DNA from: JAFAHD01 sp963772515
GTDB lineage: Bacteria; Vulcanimicrobiota; Vulcanimicrobiia; Eremiobacterales; Eremiobacteraceae
DNA length: 64,000 bases
Assembly: GCA_963772515.1 (NCBI GenBank)
Contig: CAVYXC010000002.1
Location: 558,001-622,000 of the forward strand
Direction of reading: 5' to 3'
In this document: one piece after another, positions 53,301-60,721 of the stretch
Layout: each line of letters begins with the position of its first letter
How positions within the stretch are numbered: position 1 is the first letter of the stretch
The notes under the pieces: model-generated
The model's database searches: none
What the model saw: only the letters and a program-made list of their open reading frames with translations
What the model was told of the DNA's origin: nothing
Translations under genes and position numbers: made by a program

Positions 53301-53799
53301 GCCGCGCACGGGGCCGACGATGAAACAGCTCTACCCACCGCCGGACGTGGAGCCTGAAGCGCAGCCTCCGGACGACGGGAGCCCGGCAAAGAAACCGGCG
53401 CCGTTCGGAAAGCGCAGGCCCTCACATGGCGCGCTGTTCGGCGGTCCGGGCCAAGCGCCGCCGAAGGGCAAAGTGCGCCAGCTTTATCCGCCTTCGCTCG
53501 ACGCCCCTGAAGTCGTCGAAGTGGCTCGCGGGTTCGACGAGACGGGCGCTCGGTTCGAAGCAGAGCTCGTGAGCGCGCCGGAAGCGTCGGAACCGCCGGC
53601 ATGGACGCGCAGCGGTTTCGACGCCGACGACGGCAATGCGCCCGACGCCGGCCTATTCGTCTCGGGAGAGCAAGAGCTCGAGGAGCGGCGCCGCCGCGCG
53701 CGAGAGCGGGCCGAACAACGGCGTCTTGACGACGTGCACAAGCCCGAGCCCGAGCTCAACCCGCCCTATCACCTCGGCCTGGACGATCACGAGGAATAG
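50374..53799 (+). CDS. Ribonuclease E/G with long Arg-rich repeat-containing tail
   Basis: Endoribonuclease of the RNase E/G family, 1141 aa. The catalytic half (1-500) has the S1 domain (IGSIYKGRVENVLPGMGACFVNIG), the metal-binding aspartates in TVVDVNTGKF and IIVVDFIDMAHERSR, and the zinc-link CPYCGG. Residues about 555-1141 are low complexity: Arg/Gly/Pro/Asp-rich, with six perfect or near-perfect RERDDRAP units (53080-53223). Several IRQLYG/MKQLYPP/VRQLYPP motifs recur, suggesting short binding motifs. Such tails usually scaffold an RNA degradosome and bind RNA. TTG start with AAAGGTAG upstream. Confidence 0.9.
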   Translation: MKTEILISTDDWENRVAVLEEGALAEIYFEREEKVIGSIYKGRVENVLPGMGACFVNIGLGRNAFLYVDDIRREPINIGEEEMTERRRGHTVGDLLKVGDEILVQIVKEPRGLKGARVSTNISLPGRYLVLMPTGRYSGVSSRIEDEKERERLKLIMRRLRPEGMATIVRTAAAGVSEAELLADIGVQVRLWHSILESYRRASAPALLHKDLNLVFKAVRDFLTSDVESVIIDSKEQYEEIRSTMSLFGPQYLNRLKLWQGPGNLFEVRGIDEELQKLLKPKIFLPSGGHLVIESTEALTVVDVNTGKFTGGRNLEDTIVRTNIEAAAEIARQVRLRDIGGIIVVDFIDMAHERSREQVIATLSEALRRDRTRSTIQMFSNLGLLEFTRKRVGKDLAGQLRSECPYCGGLGDVMSSETLAISLLRQIRQNGMDQGSGKNWDVVTDPSVATQLMGWYREEFEKLGKSLNSDLRLYVQPQRHREQVLVEPAQRQRRPIGVGKEVETDLLPVRMPDPASGVAVVDNWLVEVKDAANGVGQTVKLRITAADGNLVRAELAEPLQVAKRRRRRRGKAAAESEAAAKPLPPAQPARLDRISVPANVFGLDEDEEEDYTMRGRPAGSTRGVSASTSGRAPAGRAPSRAADSRTSRGGRGQPRGRRSRSAAEERGFKPLVVGGESDIDYEDDDESSVVVVPDKTKPVAPVVPLVREGSLEDADGAPRRRRRRGRGGRKPADAREMAPAHAEGEIVADTGVDEDGEPIAHQEHERRPRRFSGPIRQLYGAPVELGHDAPERPVREREERPSRERDDRRPRGRETPPGRERDETRAPREARPMREARPPREPRRAEPSIRHAPDDVDVDDELEAVVAPARPAAIDIEFLPPGSVRPRRIDEDRESQRDGHVRRDRDERAPRERDDRAPRERDDRAPRERDDRAPRERDDRAPRERDERAPRERGGRGGRGGDRDRSGRGDRGAPRAPRTGPTMKQLYPPPDVEPEAQPPDDGSPAKKPAPFGKRRPSHGALFGGPGQAPPKGKVRQLYPPSLDAPEVVEVARGFDETGARFEAELVSAPEASEPPAWTRSGFDADDGNAPDAGLFVSGEQELEERRRRARERAEQRRLDDVHKPEPELNPPYHLGLDDHEE
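53080..53223 (+). repeat. Six tandem 24-bp repeats encoding RERDDRAP in the RNase E/G tail
   Basis: Units start at 53080, 53104, 53128, 53152, 53176 and 53200. The 4th and 5th are identical in DNA; others differ at a few bases. The encoded unit is RERDDRAP with RDRDERAP and RERDERAP at the ends. A partial unit runs on to about 53235. Confidence 0.92.
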
Positions 53800-53801
53800 C
53801 G

Positions 53802-54350
53802 ATGGCGTGCATCCTTCCCTTCAACGGCAAGACGCCGCGCATCGGCAAGGGCGCGTTCATCGCGCCCACAGCCGCCCTGATCGGCGATGTCGAGATCGGC
53901 GAGGGCGCCAGCGTGTGGTTCGGCGCGGTCCTGCGCGGCGATGAGGCCGCGATCCGCATCGGCGCGCACACGTCGGTGCAAGATAACGTCGTTATCCATG
54001 TCTATGAAGGCCACGATACGGTGATCGAGGACCACGTCACGATCGGTCACGGCGCGATCCTTGAAGCCTGCCACGTCGGCAGCTACGCGCTCATCGGCAT
54101 GAACGCAGTCGTGCTCGATCGCGCGAAGGTCGGAGCACGCAGCCTCGTCGCCGCAGGTTCCGTGGTGCTCGAGGATCAGGAGATCCCGAGCGGACATCTC
54201 GCGGCGGGCGCGCCTGCAAAGGTGAAGAAGCCGATCGAGGGTGGCGCCGCGGGATGGCTGGAGATCTCATCGGATGCGTACATCCGCCTGACGCGCGAAT
54301 ATCGCGCGCAAGGCGTCGGGATCGTCGACGGGCAGCTGGTCGAAGACTGA
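53802..54350 (+). CDS. Gamma carbonic anhydrase-like hexapeptide-repeat protein (YrdA/PaaY type)
   Basis: 182 aa of left-handed beta-helix repeats starting GKTPRIGKGAFIAPTAALIGDVEIGEGASVWFGAVLRGD. Candidate zinc histidines are in NVVIHVYEGHDTVIEDHVTIGHGAILE. Family members are either carbonic anhydrases or uncharacterised zinc or nickel proteins; activity cannot be told from sequence. It starts 2 bases after the RNase E/G stop, so it may be co-transcribed. Confidence 0.87.
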   Translation: MACILPFNGKTPRIGKGAFIAPTAALIGDVEIGEGASVWFGAVLRGDEAAIRIGAHTSVQDNVVIHVYEGHDTVIEDHVTIGHGAILEACHVGSYALIGMNAVVLDRAKVGARSLVAAGSVVLEDQEIPSGHLAAGAPAKVKKPIEGGAAGWLEISSDAYIRLTREYRAQGVGIVDGQLVED

Positions 54351-54372
54351 TCTCCTAACACCGTTTCGGGCG

Positions 54373-54750
54373 TCATCCGTTGCGCAGGGCGAAAGCCTTG
54401 AACGCAGCGATGCCGTTTTTCGTCAAGACGCTCAGTTCCCGGAACAACGCATCATCCACGCTGGTGAAGTTGAAGCACGCCTTGCCTTGCATCCGCCGCT
54501 TGAGCGCCGGCGATATGCCCAGACCGCGCGGCACTACGTAGAGCGGCATGAGATGGTAGCTCACGTAGTTCTTGTTGAGCACGACGCCGACGACGAAGAT
54601 CGGCTTGCCTTTGTGCGCCGCCGATTTCATCCCGAGATGATACCTGCCAGGCTCATCCTGCGACACGGGTAGGTTGCGTTCGTACGGTTTCAGTATCCGC
54701 TTTAGCGCCTCGAAGACAGCTCCGAGCTCAGTTCGCGATGCTTTGGGCAC
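54373..54750 (-). CDS. Small conserved-looking hypothetical protein
   Basis: 125 aa, GTG start. It has a compact alpha/beta character with KGKPIFVVGVVLNKNYVSYHLMPLYVVPRG and GKACFNFTSVDDALFRELSVLTKNG. The layout vaguely resembles DUF1801-like proteins but I cannot claim the family. It overlaps the end of the nucleotidyltransferase gene by 23 bases and is last in an apparent ispE operon. Confidence 0.6.
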   Translation of the reverse strand: MPKASRTELGAVFEALKRILKPYERNLPVSQDEPGRYHLGMKSAAHKGKPIFVVGVVLNKNYVSYHLMPLYVVPRGLGISPALKRRMQGKACFNFTSVDDALFRELSVLTKNGIAAFKAFALRNG

Positions 54751-55541
54751 GGTTGATCCCCCTCAAGATCTCTTCGGCGGCGTTGAGATCCTCGAGCCGG
54801 TCGACGTTGACGGCGAGGTCCGGCTCGTCGCAGCGCACGCCGCGACAGCGCAGCCCGCTCAGTTCGTCGGCCCGTCGTTCGAGTTCGGCGATGCGCACGC
54901 CGCCGAACGGCAAACGCAACAGCAGACCCGCAGAGAAAACGCCCGCTAAGCCGCAACGGTGATTTACGCAGCGCCGCCACCTTGCGCAGCAGCTCTGCCG
55001 CCTGCGTCGCGGCGCCCGCACGCAACACGCTCACGCCTCCCCCGCAGAACACGCCTTCGCGCAGCGGCACCCAGGTGTGGCGCACCTGCGGATATTTCGC
55101 GACATGCGCTTGGCGGCTCACGAAGCCATAGCCGATGTCGTACTCTGGCTGGACGTCGCGCGCCTGCGACGCGAACGCGTCGATCGCCGCGGCATTCAGC
55201 AGCGGCAGATCGGTCGCGGAGACAAGGGTCATCTCGTGCTCGTCAAGACCCGCGAACCCGGCGAGCATGCTATCGATCAACCCGGAACCGGGCGCGATGA
55301 CGTCGTCGGCGAGCGCCGCCCCGTCCGAACCGAAGGCGGCCGCGAATGCGTCGGGCTGCGTCACCACGCGGATACGCCCGACCGAATGCGAGCTGCGGAA
55401 CGCGCGCAGCACGCGCTCGAGCATCGGCGTCCCCGCGATCGGCAGATAGGCTTTGTTGGCCGCGCTGTAGCCGGCCTTGCGGAAGTCGCGCTCGAGCGTG
55501 CCGCCGGCGAGCGCGATCACGGTGAAGGACGGGTCAGGCAT
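54728..55541 (-). CDS. MobA-like nucleotidyltransferase, apparent frameshift near 54935-54965
   Basis: NTP-transferase fold. The N-terminal FTVIALAGGTLERDF ... NKAYLPIAGTPMLERVLRAF is the nucleotide-binding start. LVSATDLPLLNAAAIDAF carries the metal aspartate. After KSPLRL the first frame becomes arginine-rich nonsense, while the other frame gives GVRIAELERRADEL and DLAVNVDRLEDLNAAEEIL, the expected C-terminus. One extra base (or two missing) in the GGGCGTTTTC stretch or nearby AAA would explain it. It overlaps ispE by 8 bases. It is not IspD, whose signature is absent. Confidence 0.72.
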
Positions 55542-56415
55542 CAGCGAAGCAGGTCGCCGTCGCCCACTCGCCCTCTCCGGTCTTCAGCGACCTGTGCGCC
55601 GCAGCCGCAGCCGCGTGCGTCTCGAAAAACCCTGCGACGCAGGAGCCGCTGCCGCATAACAGCGTCGCCGCCGCACCAGCAGCGCGCAGGCGCTGGCGCG
55701 CCTCGGCGACGCTTGGGAAGATCAGCTCGACGACGGGCTGGAAATCGTTGTAGAGCAACGAGCAGGCGAACGCGAAGTCGCGCGCTTCGATCGCCCTGCA
55801 CAGCTCGAGGAGGTTGGCCTCGGACGAAGGCGACGGACCTGCCTGCCTGCCGGCATCGAGCAACCGATACGCTTCGGCGGTCGGCACCCCGACAGGCGGA
55901 CGCAGCAGCACCAACCCCCATGGCGGCGCCGCCAATGGCACGCGCCGCACGATGTCGCCTGTGCCTTCGACGATCTTAAAACCGCGCACCAGACACGCGT
56001 TGACGTCCGAGCCGACGCGCGCGGCATTGCGGATGCGTTCGTCCGGTATCGGTGCGCCGCGTTTGGCGAAGATATCGCGCAATCCGCGCAGCAGTGCGGC
56101 TGCGTCGGAACTGCCGCCACCCAAGCCGGCCTGCATCGGGATGCGCTTGCGGATGATCACATGCAGCCCCGCAAGATCGATGCCAAGGCGCGTCGCCGCT
56201 TGCCACGCGACGTTCTCGCGCTCCGGGATCTCGGCGCCTTCGGTGTCGACGCGGAAGTCGCCGCCGCGCTGGCTGATCTCCACGTCGTCGCCGAAAACCA
56301 GGTCGCCGACGAGCGAGCGCACGCCGTGCAGTCCACCCGACTGCAGGCCAAGCACGTCTAACCGCAGGTTGAGCTTGGCCCGGGCGGCCTGCACAAGCGG
56401 GGGGGCACCAGTCAT
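55534..56415 (-). CDS. ispE: 4-diphosphocytidyl-2-C-methyl-D-erythritol kinase
   Basis: GHMP-family kinase of the MEP isoprenoid pathway, 293 aa. It has an N-terminal ARAKLNLRLDVLG substrate motif, the ATP-binding PMQAGLGGGSSDAAALLRGL, and a C-terminal LLCGSGSCVAGFF. The ATG at 56415 precedes the conserved AKLNL by 13 residues; a longer upstream frame is arginine-rich and discounted. Isoprenoid precursors feed the hopanoids implied by hpnI/hpnK and the undecaprenyl carrier. It leads a minus-strand operon. Confidence 0.93.
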   Translation of the reverse strand: MTGAPPLVQAARAKLNLRLDVLGLQSGGLHGVRSLVGDLVFGDDVEISQRGGDFRVDTEGAEIPERENVAWQAATRLGIDLAGLHVIIRKRIPMQAGLGGGSSDAAALLRGLRDIFAKRGAPIPDERIRNAARVGSDVNACLVRGFKIVEGTGDIVRRVPLAAPPWGLVLLRPPVGVPTAEAYRLLDAGRQAGPSPSSEANLLELCRAIEARDFAFACSLLYNDFQPVVELIFPSVAEARQRLRAAGAAATLLCGSGSCVAGFFETHAAAAAAHRSLKTGEGEWATATCFADA

Positions 56416-56579
56416 ACCGCTGGCTTCGGATGGCCGAAAACCCCGTCCTTGTCCCACTGCCGCCCCGGCAATCGAGGACAAAGGCCGGAAATGCCGATAT
56501 AATATGAAGACACGCCGGCGGCCGGGCCATGCGCTTGCCGCGCGACGGCGTGGCCATATCGCCGGGAGTGCCAAATCTC
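56416..56579. promoter_or_regulatory. Divergent promoter region ispE/pilT
   Basis: 164 bases. A perfect TATAAT lies at 56498-56503 on the plus strand, with only a weak -35 (GAGGAC) upstream, and would start a transcript near 56510 for pilT. No clear minus-strand promoter for ispE is visible. Confidence 0.45.
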
Positions 56580-57710
56580 GTGGATAATTCCAACGGTCGC
56601 CCGTCGACCACCCTCGATCTCGACAGTCTGCTGCGGCAGATGCTGGCGATGGGTGCGTCCGACCTTCACCTCAAGGCCGCAGCGCCGCCGATCGCCCGCG
56701 TGCACGGCGTGCTGACGCCGCTATCGGAGCGGCCGCTCTCTTTGCCCGAATGCGAGAACTTGATCTTCTCTTCGATGACCCGCGCGCAGCAGCAAGAATT
56801 TCTCGAGACCAAAGAAGTCGACTACGCGTACGGCCTCCACGGTCACGGCCGTTTCCGCGTCAACGCGTACTTCCAACGCGGCACGATCAGCGCCGCGTAC
56901 CGGACCGTGCGGCTCGACATCCCCTCGTTCGAGGAACTGCGCCTGCCGGCATCGCTGCGCGACTTGTGCGAGTATCAAGACGGCATCGTCTTGCTGACCG
57001 GCGCGACCGGCACCGGCAAATCGACGACGCTGGCCGCGATGATCGACTATGTCAATTCGACGTCGCGCCGCCACATCGTCACCATCGAAGACCCGATCGA
57101 GTACATCCACGTCGACAAGCTCTCGATCATCTCGCAGCGCGAGGTCGGCATCGACACCGAATCCTACACGATCGCGCTCAAGCAAGCGCTGCGCCAAGAT
57201 CCTGACGTGATCCTGATCGGTGAGATGCGCGACCCCGAGTCGATCATCACCGCGCTGACGGCCGCAGAGACCGGCCACTTGGTGCTCTCGACGCTGCACA
57301 CGCAGAACACGACGCAAGCGCTCGAACGTATCATGGATGCATTGCCCGAAGCCAACCGCAAGATGTTCATGGTGCAGTTGGCGACCTCGCTGCGCGGCAT
57401 CATCTCGCAGCGGCTGCTGCAGCGCATCGACGGCTCGGGCCGCGTGCCCGCGGTCGAAGTGCTCATCGCGACGCCGACGATCAAGAGCCTCATCATGGAG
57501 GCAAAGTTCAGCGAGATGTACGGCTACATGTCGACCGGACGCATGGAAGGCATGCAGACGTTCACCCAATCGCTGCTCGATCTGTATCAGAGCGGCTTGG
57601 TCACCGAAAAAGAAGCTTTTTCGAAGGCGGACAAACCGACGGAATTCCGGCTGGCGATCGAAGGCCACATCACCAGCGGCGCAGACTTGCAGGGTTCGGC
57701 CACGTTCTAG
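56580..57710 (+). CDS. pilT: Type IV pilus retraction ATPase PilT
   Basis: Hexameric secretion ATPase, 376 aa from GTG 56580. N-terminal MGASDLHLKAAAPPIAR, Walker A GATGTGKSTT, Asp box IEDPIEY, Walker B VILIGEMRDPES and His box TGHLVLSTLHT are all present. The C-terminal domain with EVLIATPTIKSLIMEAK matches PilT, not PilB. GTG 56580 is preferred because of GGGAG upstream; ATG 56529 would add 17 residues. No pilin or other pil genes lie in the window, so pilus genes are elsewhere. A strong terminator follows. Confidence 0.92.
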   Translation: MDNSNGRPSTTLDLDSLLRQMLAMGASDLHLKAAAPPIARVHGVLTPLSERPLSLPECENLIFSSMTRAQQQEFLETKEVDYAYGLHGHGRFRVNAYFQRGTISAAYRTVRLDIPSFEELRLPASLRDLCEYQDGIVLLTGATGTGKSTTLAAMIDYVNSTSRRHIVTIEDPIEYIHVDKLSIISQREVGIDTESYTIALKQALRQDPDVILIGEMRDPESIITALTAAETGHLVLSTLHTQNTTQALERIMDALPEANRKMFMVQLATSLRGIISQRLLQRIDGSGRVPAVEVLIATPTIKSLIMEAKFSEMYGYMSTGRMEGMQTFTQSLLDLYQSGLVTEKEAFSKADKPTEFRLAIEGHITSGADLQGSATF

Positions 57711-57730
57711 CCGTCCCGCGCACGATCAAG

Positions 57731-57753
57731 AAGGCGGCTACGGCCGCCTTTTT
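57731..57753 (+). terminator. Rho-independent terminator after pilT
   Basis: An 8-bp stem AAGGCGGC/GCCGCCTT with TACG loop is followed by TTT, making a five-T run, 20 bases after the pilT stop. Confidence 0.85.
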
Positions 57754-57777
57754 GGCGTCCTGGTTGTATCTAGTGGG

Positions 57778-57806
57778 GTTACACGCCGCTTGTAGCACGC
57801 TACAAT
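57778..57806 (+). promoter_or_regulatory. Candidate sigma-70-type promoter of pdxST
   Basis: GTTACA (57778-57783), a 17-base spacer and TACAAT (57801-57806) match the consensus at 4 of 6 and 5 of 6 positions. Transcription would start near 57813, just before the palindrome at 57817-57839. Confidence 0.5.
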
Positions 57807-57816
57807 AATGGTGTGG

Positions 57817-57839
57817 AGCGGTCGAATTTATTCGACCGA
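57817..57839. promoter_or_regulatory. 23-bp palindromic element in the pdxS leader, identical to the gyrB copy
   Basis: Same 23 bases as 1933-1955. It lies immediately after the predicted transcription start and about 20 bases before the pdxS ATG, so it could be an operator or a 5' hairpin close to the ribosome-binding site. Confidence 0.6.
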
Positions 57840-57858
57840 ATCGATTAAAGGAATCATC

Positions 57859-58779
57859 ATGGCTGACAAAGCGGAAAAGCAACAGGACAAGACGCCCAAG
57901 CACAAGGGCACCGAGAAGGTCAAACGCGGGCTCGCCCAGATGCTCAAGGGCGGCGTGATCATGGACGTCACCACGCCCGAGCAGGCGACGATCGCGCAAG
58001 AAGCCGGTGCAGTCGCGGTGATGGCGCTCGAGCGCGTGCCCGCCGACATCCGCAAAGAGGGCGGCGTCGCGCGCATGGCGGCCATCGAGATCATCCAGCG
58101 CATCATGGATGCGGTGACGATACCGGTGATGGCCAAAGCGCGCATCGGGCATTTCGTCGAAGCGCAAGTGCTGGAAGCGCTCGGTGTGGACTTCATCGAC
58201 GAGAGCGAAGTGCTCACTCCTGCCGACGAGCACTATCACATCGACAAGCGGCCGTTCACGGTGCCGTTCGTATGCGGTGCTCGCAATCTCGGCGAAGCGC
58301 TGCGGCGCATCGCTGAGGGCGCCGCCATGATACGCACCAAGGGGGAAGCCGGCTCCGGCAACATCGTCGAAGCGATCCGCCATCTGCGCGAGGTGACCAG
58401 CGAGATCCGCCGGCTCTCGACGCTATCTGAAGAAGAGTTCGTCGCCGCGGCGAAAGATCTCGGGGCACCGGTCGAGCTCGTGCGCGACGTCGCCGAGCAC
58501 GGTCGCCTGCCGGTCGTGACGTTCGTCGCCGGCGGCATCGCGACGCCCGCCGACGCGGCGCTGTGCATGCAGCTTGGATCCGAAGGCGTGTTCGTCGGCT
58601 CGGGCATCTTCAAAAGCTCGAACCCGGCCAAGACCGCCAAGGCGATCGTGGAAGCGACCCACTACTTCGACGATCCCAAGGTCGTGCTCGAAGTGAGCAA
58701 AGAGCTCGGTGCGGCGATGCCCGGACTTGAGATCAGCCAGATCCCGAAAGATCAACTGCTGGCCGGACGCGGGTGGTGA
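57859..58779 (+). CDS. pdxS: Pyridoxal 5'-phosphate synthase subunit PdxS
   Basis: Lyase subunit of the DXP-independent vitamin B6 pathway; condenses ribose 5-phosphate, glyceraldehyde 3-phosphate and ammonia to PLP. 306 aa with GGVIMDVTTPEQATIAQEAGA, PVMAKARIGHFVEAQ, FIDESEVLTPADE and FVAGGIATPADAALCMQLG, among the most conserved sequences of the family. The ATG at 57859 has AAAGGA upstream. pdxT overlaps its end, so both subunits are made together. Confidence 0.97.
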   Translation: MADKAEKQQDKTPKHKGTEKVKRGLAQMLKGGVIMDVTTPEQATIAQEAGAVAVMALERVPADIRKEGGVARMAAIEIIQRIMDAVTIPVMAKARIGHFVEAQVLEALGVDFIDESEVLTPADEHYHIDKRPFTVPFVCGARNLGEALRRIAEGAAMIRTKGEAGSGNIVEAIRHLREVTSEIRRLSTLSEEEFVAAAKDLGAPVELVRDVAEHGRLPVVTFVAGGIATPADAALCMQLGSEGVFVGSGIFKSSNPAKTAKAIVEATHYFDDPKVVLEVSKELGAAMPGLEISQIPKDQLLAGRGW

Positions 58780-59369
58780 CGATCGGCGTTCTCGGGCTGC
58801 AGGGCGACGTCGAAGAGCACCTCGCGATGCTCGAACGCGTCGGCGTGACTGCGACGCGCGTGAAGACGCCGCACGAGTTGGCGCACGCCGACGGACTCAT
58901 CATCCCCGGCGGCGAGTCGACGACCGTCGGCGCCATGCTCAACCGCTTCGGGCTTGCCAAGCCGCTGCTCGAGCGCGTGAAGAAAGGCATGCCGGTGTGG
59001 GGCACGTGCATGGGCATGATCGTGATGGCCGAGCACGTCGTCGGGTCGGACCAGCCGACGTTGGGGCTGCTGCACATCGACGTCGTGCGCAATGCGTTCG
59101 GACGCCAGGTCGAAAGCGCAGAAGTGCCGCTGACGATCGCGGGGTTGGGCGGCAAACCATTCCCAGGCGTGTTCATCCGCGCGCCCTGGATCGAAGCCGC
59201 GCGCGGCGATGCGAAGATCGTGTCGTCGCTTGACGGTAGGGGCGTGATGGTGCGCCAGGGGAACCTGTTGGGCACCTCGTTTCATCCCGAGCTCACGGAC
59301 GATCCGCGCATCCATCAGCTGTTCGCCGATATGGTGCAGCGTGCCAGGCCGGCGCTGGCCGCCCGCTAG
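58773..59369 (+). CDS. pdxT: Pyridoxal 5'-phosphate synthase glutaminase subunit PdxT
   Basis: Triad glutamine amidotransferase feeding ammonia to PdxS. 198 aa with IGVLGLQGDVEEH, oxyanion GGESTT, nucleophile cysteine in WGTCMGM and the catalytic SFHPELT. GTG at 58773 or 58776 both overlap the pdxS stop. Length and motifs are standard. Confidence 0.96.
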   Translation: MVTIGVLGLQGDVEEHLAMLERVGVTATRVKTPHELAHADGLIIPGGESTTVGAMLNRFGLAKPLLERVKKGMPVWGTCMGMIVMAEHVVGSDQPTLGLLHIDVVRNAFGRQVESAEVPLTIAGLGGKPFPGVFIRAPWIEAARGDAKIVSSLDGRGVMVRQGNLLGTSFHPELTDDPRIHQLFADMVQRARPALAAR

Positions 59370-59443
59370 CCTAGCAGGGCGACCTCCCCCCACGCGCCCA
59401 AGACAATAGCTACAATGGTAGCCGCTTGTCGGGACCACATGTC

Positions 59444-59974
59444 GTGACCGACGTGCTGGTCCTCAACGCGACGTACGAAGCGCTGAACGTCACCTCGCTG
59501 CAGCGCGCGGTCAAGCTCGTCTTTTCGGGCAAGGCCGAGGTGCTTCATCAGAACGAACGGCTGCTGCGCGCCGCGACCTTCCAGATGCGCATGCCGTCGA
59601 TCATCCGCATGCTCTACTACATCCGCCGGCCGCGCCAACAGGTCGCCCTCACCAAGAAGAACGTCCTTTTGCGCGACGACTATCGGTGTCAGTACTGCGG
59701 CAATAAGTCGAACGGCCCGATGACGGTGGATCATATCGTGCCCAAGAGCGCGGGCGGTCCGTCGACGTGGGAGAATCTCGTCTGCGCGTGCCTGACGTGC
59801 AACAACCGCAAGAACAACCGCACGCCGCAAGATGCGAACCTGCACCTGCTGCGCAAACCGCGCCGGCCGAAGTACATCCCGTGGATCCAGGTCAAGCGGC
59901 ACACCGTGCCGGGCGAGTGGTATAAGTTCTTGTTCTTGTACGACGTGTCGATCGAAGAGCGGGTCGAATCCTGA
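59444..59974 (+). CDS. HNH endonuclease family protein
   Basis: 176 aa. N-terminal VLVLNATYEALNVTSLQRAVKLVFSGKAEVL is typical of a widespread stand-alone HNH family. The HNH core has CQYCG and CLTCN zinc cysteines around MTVDHIVPKSAGGPSTWENLV, with the catalytic histidine in DHI. It is found in many non-proteobacterial genomes and its function is unclear; no toxin or restriction partner is adjacent. GTG 59444 is chosen by family N-terminus. TACAAT at 59411-59416 may be its -10 box. It ends in a CTGA overlap with the next gene. Confidence 0.85.
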   Translation: MTDVLVLNATYEALNVTSLQRAVKLVFSGKAEVLHQNERLLRAATFQMRMPSIIRMLYYIRRPRQQVALTKKNVLLRDDYRCQYCGNKSNGPMTVDHIVPKSAGGPSTWENLVCACLTCNNRKNNRTPQDANLHLLRKPRRPKYIPWIQVKRHTVPGEWYKFLFLYDVSIEERVES

Positions 59975-60657
59975 AGGTCGCCGAGCTCTGGCGTTATCCC
60001 GTCAAGTCGTTTCGCGGCGAGCGCGTGAGCAGTCTTCGGTTCGATGCAGGCGGCCCGCAAGACGATCGCCGCTTCATGCTCGTCGATGAGGCCGAACTGC
60101 GTCGCGGCAAGCGCTTGACCGCACGCGAAGTACCCGGCTTGCTCGGTTTTTCCGCCGCGATGGAAGATGGCGCGGTTGCCGTGATGGCGCCGGACGGCAG
60201 ACGTGTGCGCTCGGACGCCTCCGACTTCGAAGCGCGCCTGCGGGAGTTCGTCGGTAGGCCGATGTCGCTGCACGAAGATCTCAGCGGGGCAAACCACGAC
60301 GACTCTGACGTGCTGGTCATAACCCTAGCATCGGCGCGCGCCCTTGTTGAGGAATACGGCACGCCGCGCAGCTACCTTCGCTTTCGTCCGAACATCGTCT
60401 TGGACGGTTCCGATCTGGCACCGTATGCAGAGCTCGAATGGATCGGGAAACGTTTTTCGGCAGGCGGTGTGACGCTCGAAGCAGCCGCCCCGAACTTGCG
60501 CTGTTCTATTCCAACGGTCGACCCGGATACGCTCGAGATCGATCCTGCATTCTTGCGCTTCATCGTCGAACAGCACGAAGGCATCTTCGGCGTTTACTGC
60601 AAGGTGCTTCAGGCCGGCACGGTCCGCGAGGGCGATGACTGGCTCGCCGCCGGTTAG
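59971..60657 (+). CDS. MOSC-domain protein, probable CTG start
   Basis: 228 aa. The MOSC N-terminal beta-barrel motif ELWRYPVKSFRGERVSSL is followed by a C-terminal MOSC-like domain with LRFRPNIVLDG, LEWIGKRF, LRCSIPTVDPDT and GVYCKVLQAGTVREGD. The expected molybdenum-cofactor cysteine is present in NLRCSIPT. The conserved N-terminus reads through to CTG 59971, which overlaps the HNH stop as CTGA. The only other start, GTG 60025, would remove the YPVKS motif. Such proteins bind sulfur or Moco; the reaction is unknown here. Confidence 0.82.
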   Translation: MKVAELWRYPVKSFRGERVSSLRFDAGGPQDDRRFMLVDEAELRRGKRLTAREVPGLLGFSAAMEDGAVAVMAPDGRRVRSDASDFEARLREFVGRPMSLHEDLSGANHDDSDVLVITLASARALVEEYGTPRSYLRFRPNIVLDGSDLAPYAELEWIGKRFSAGGVTLEAAAPNLRCSIPTVDPDTLEIDPAFLRFIVEQHEGIFGVYCKVLQAGTVREGDDWLAAG

Positions 60658-60685
60658 AGCGGAACTCGGCGCGCGGGCGCTCTAA
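60654..60685 (+). terminator. Inverted repeat at the end of the MOSC gene
   Basis: Arms TTAGAGCG (containing the stop codon) and CGCTCTAA are perfect 8-bp complements around a 16-base GC-rich loop. There is no T-run, so it may be a weak terminator or mRNA-stabilising hairpin. Confidence 0.4.
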
Positions 60686-60721
60686 GGTCGCTTTGAGGTC
60701 GGTCCAATATGATTAAAGGCA

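Noticed and set aside
54728..55541. Calling the nucleotidyltransferase IspD because it adjoins ispE
   Set aside because: The IspD signature (PAAGxGxR) is absent; the DLP motif and layout fit MobA-like enzymes.
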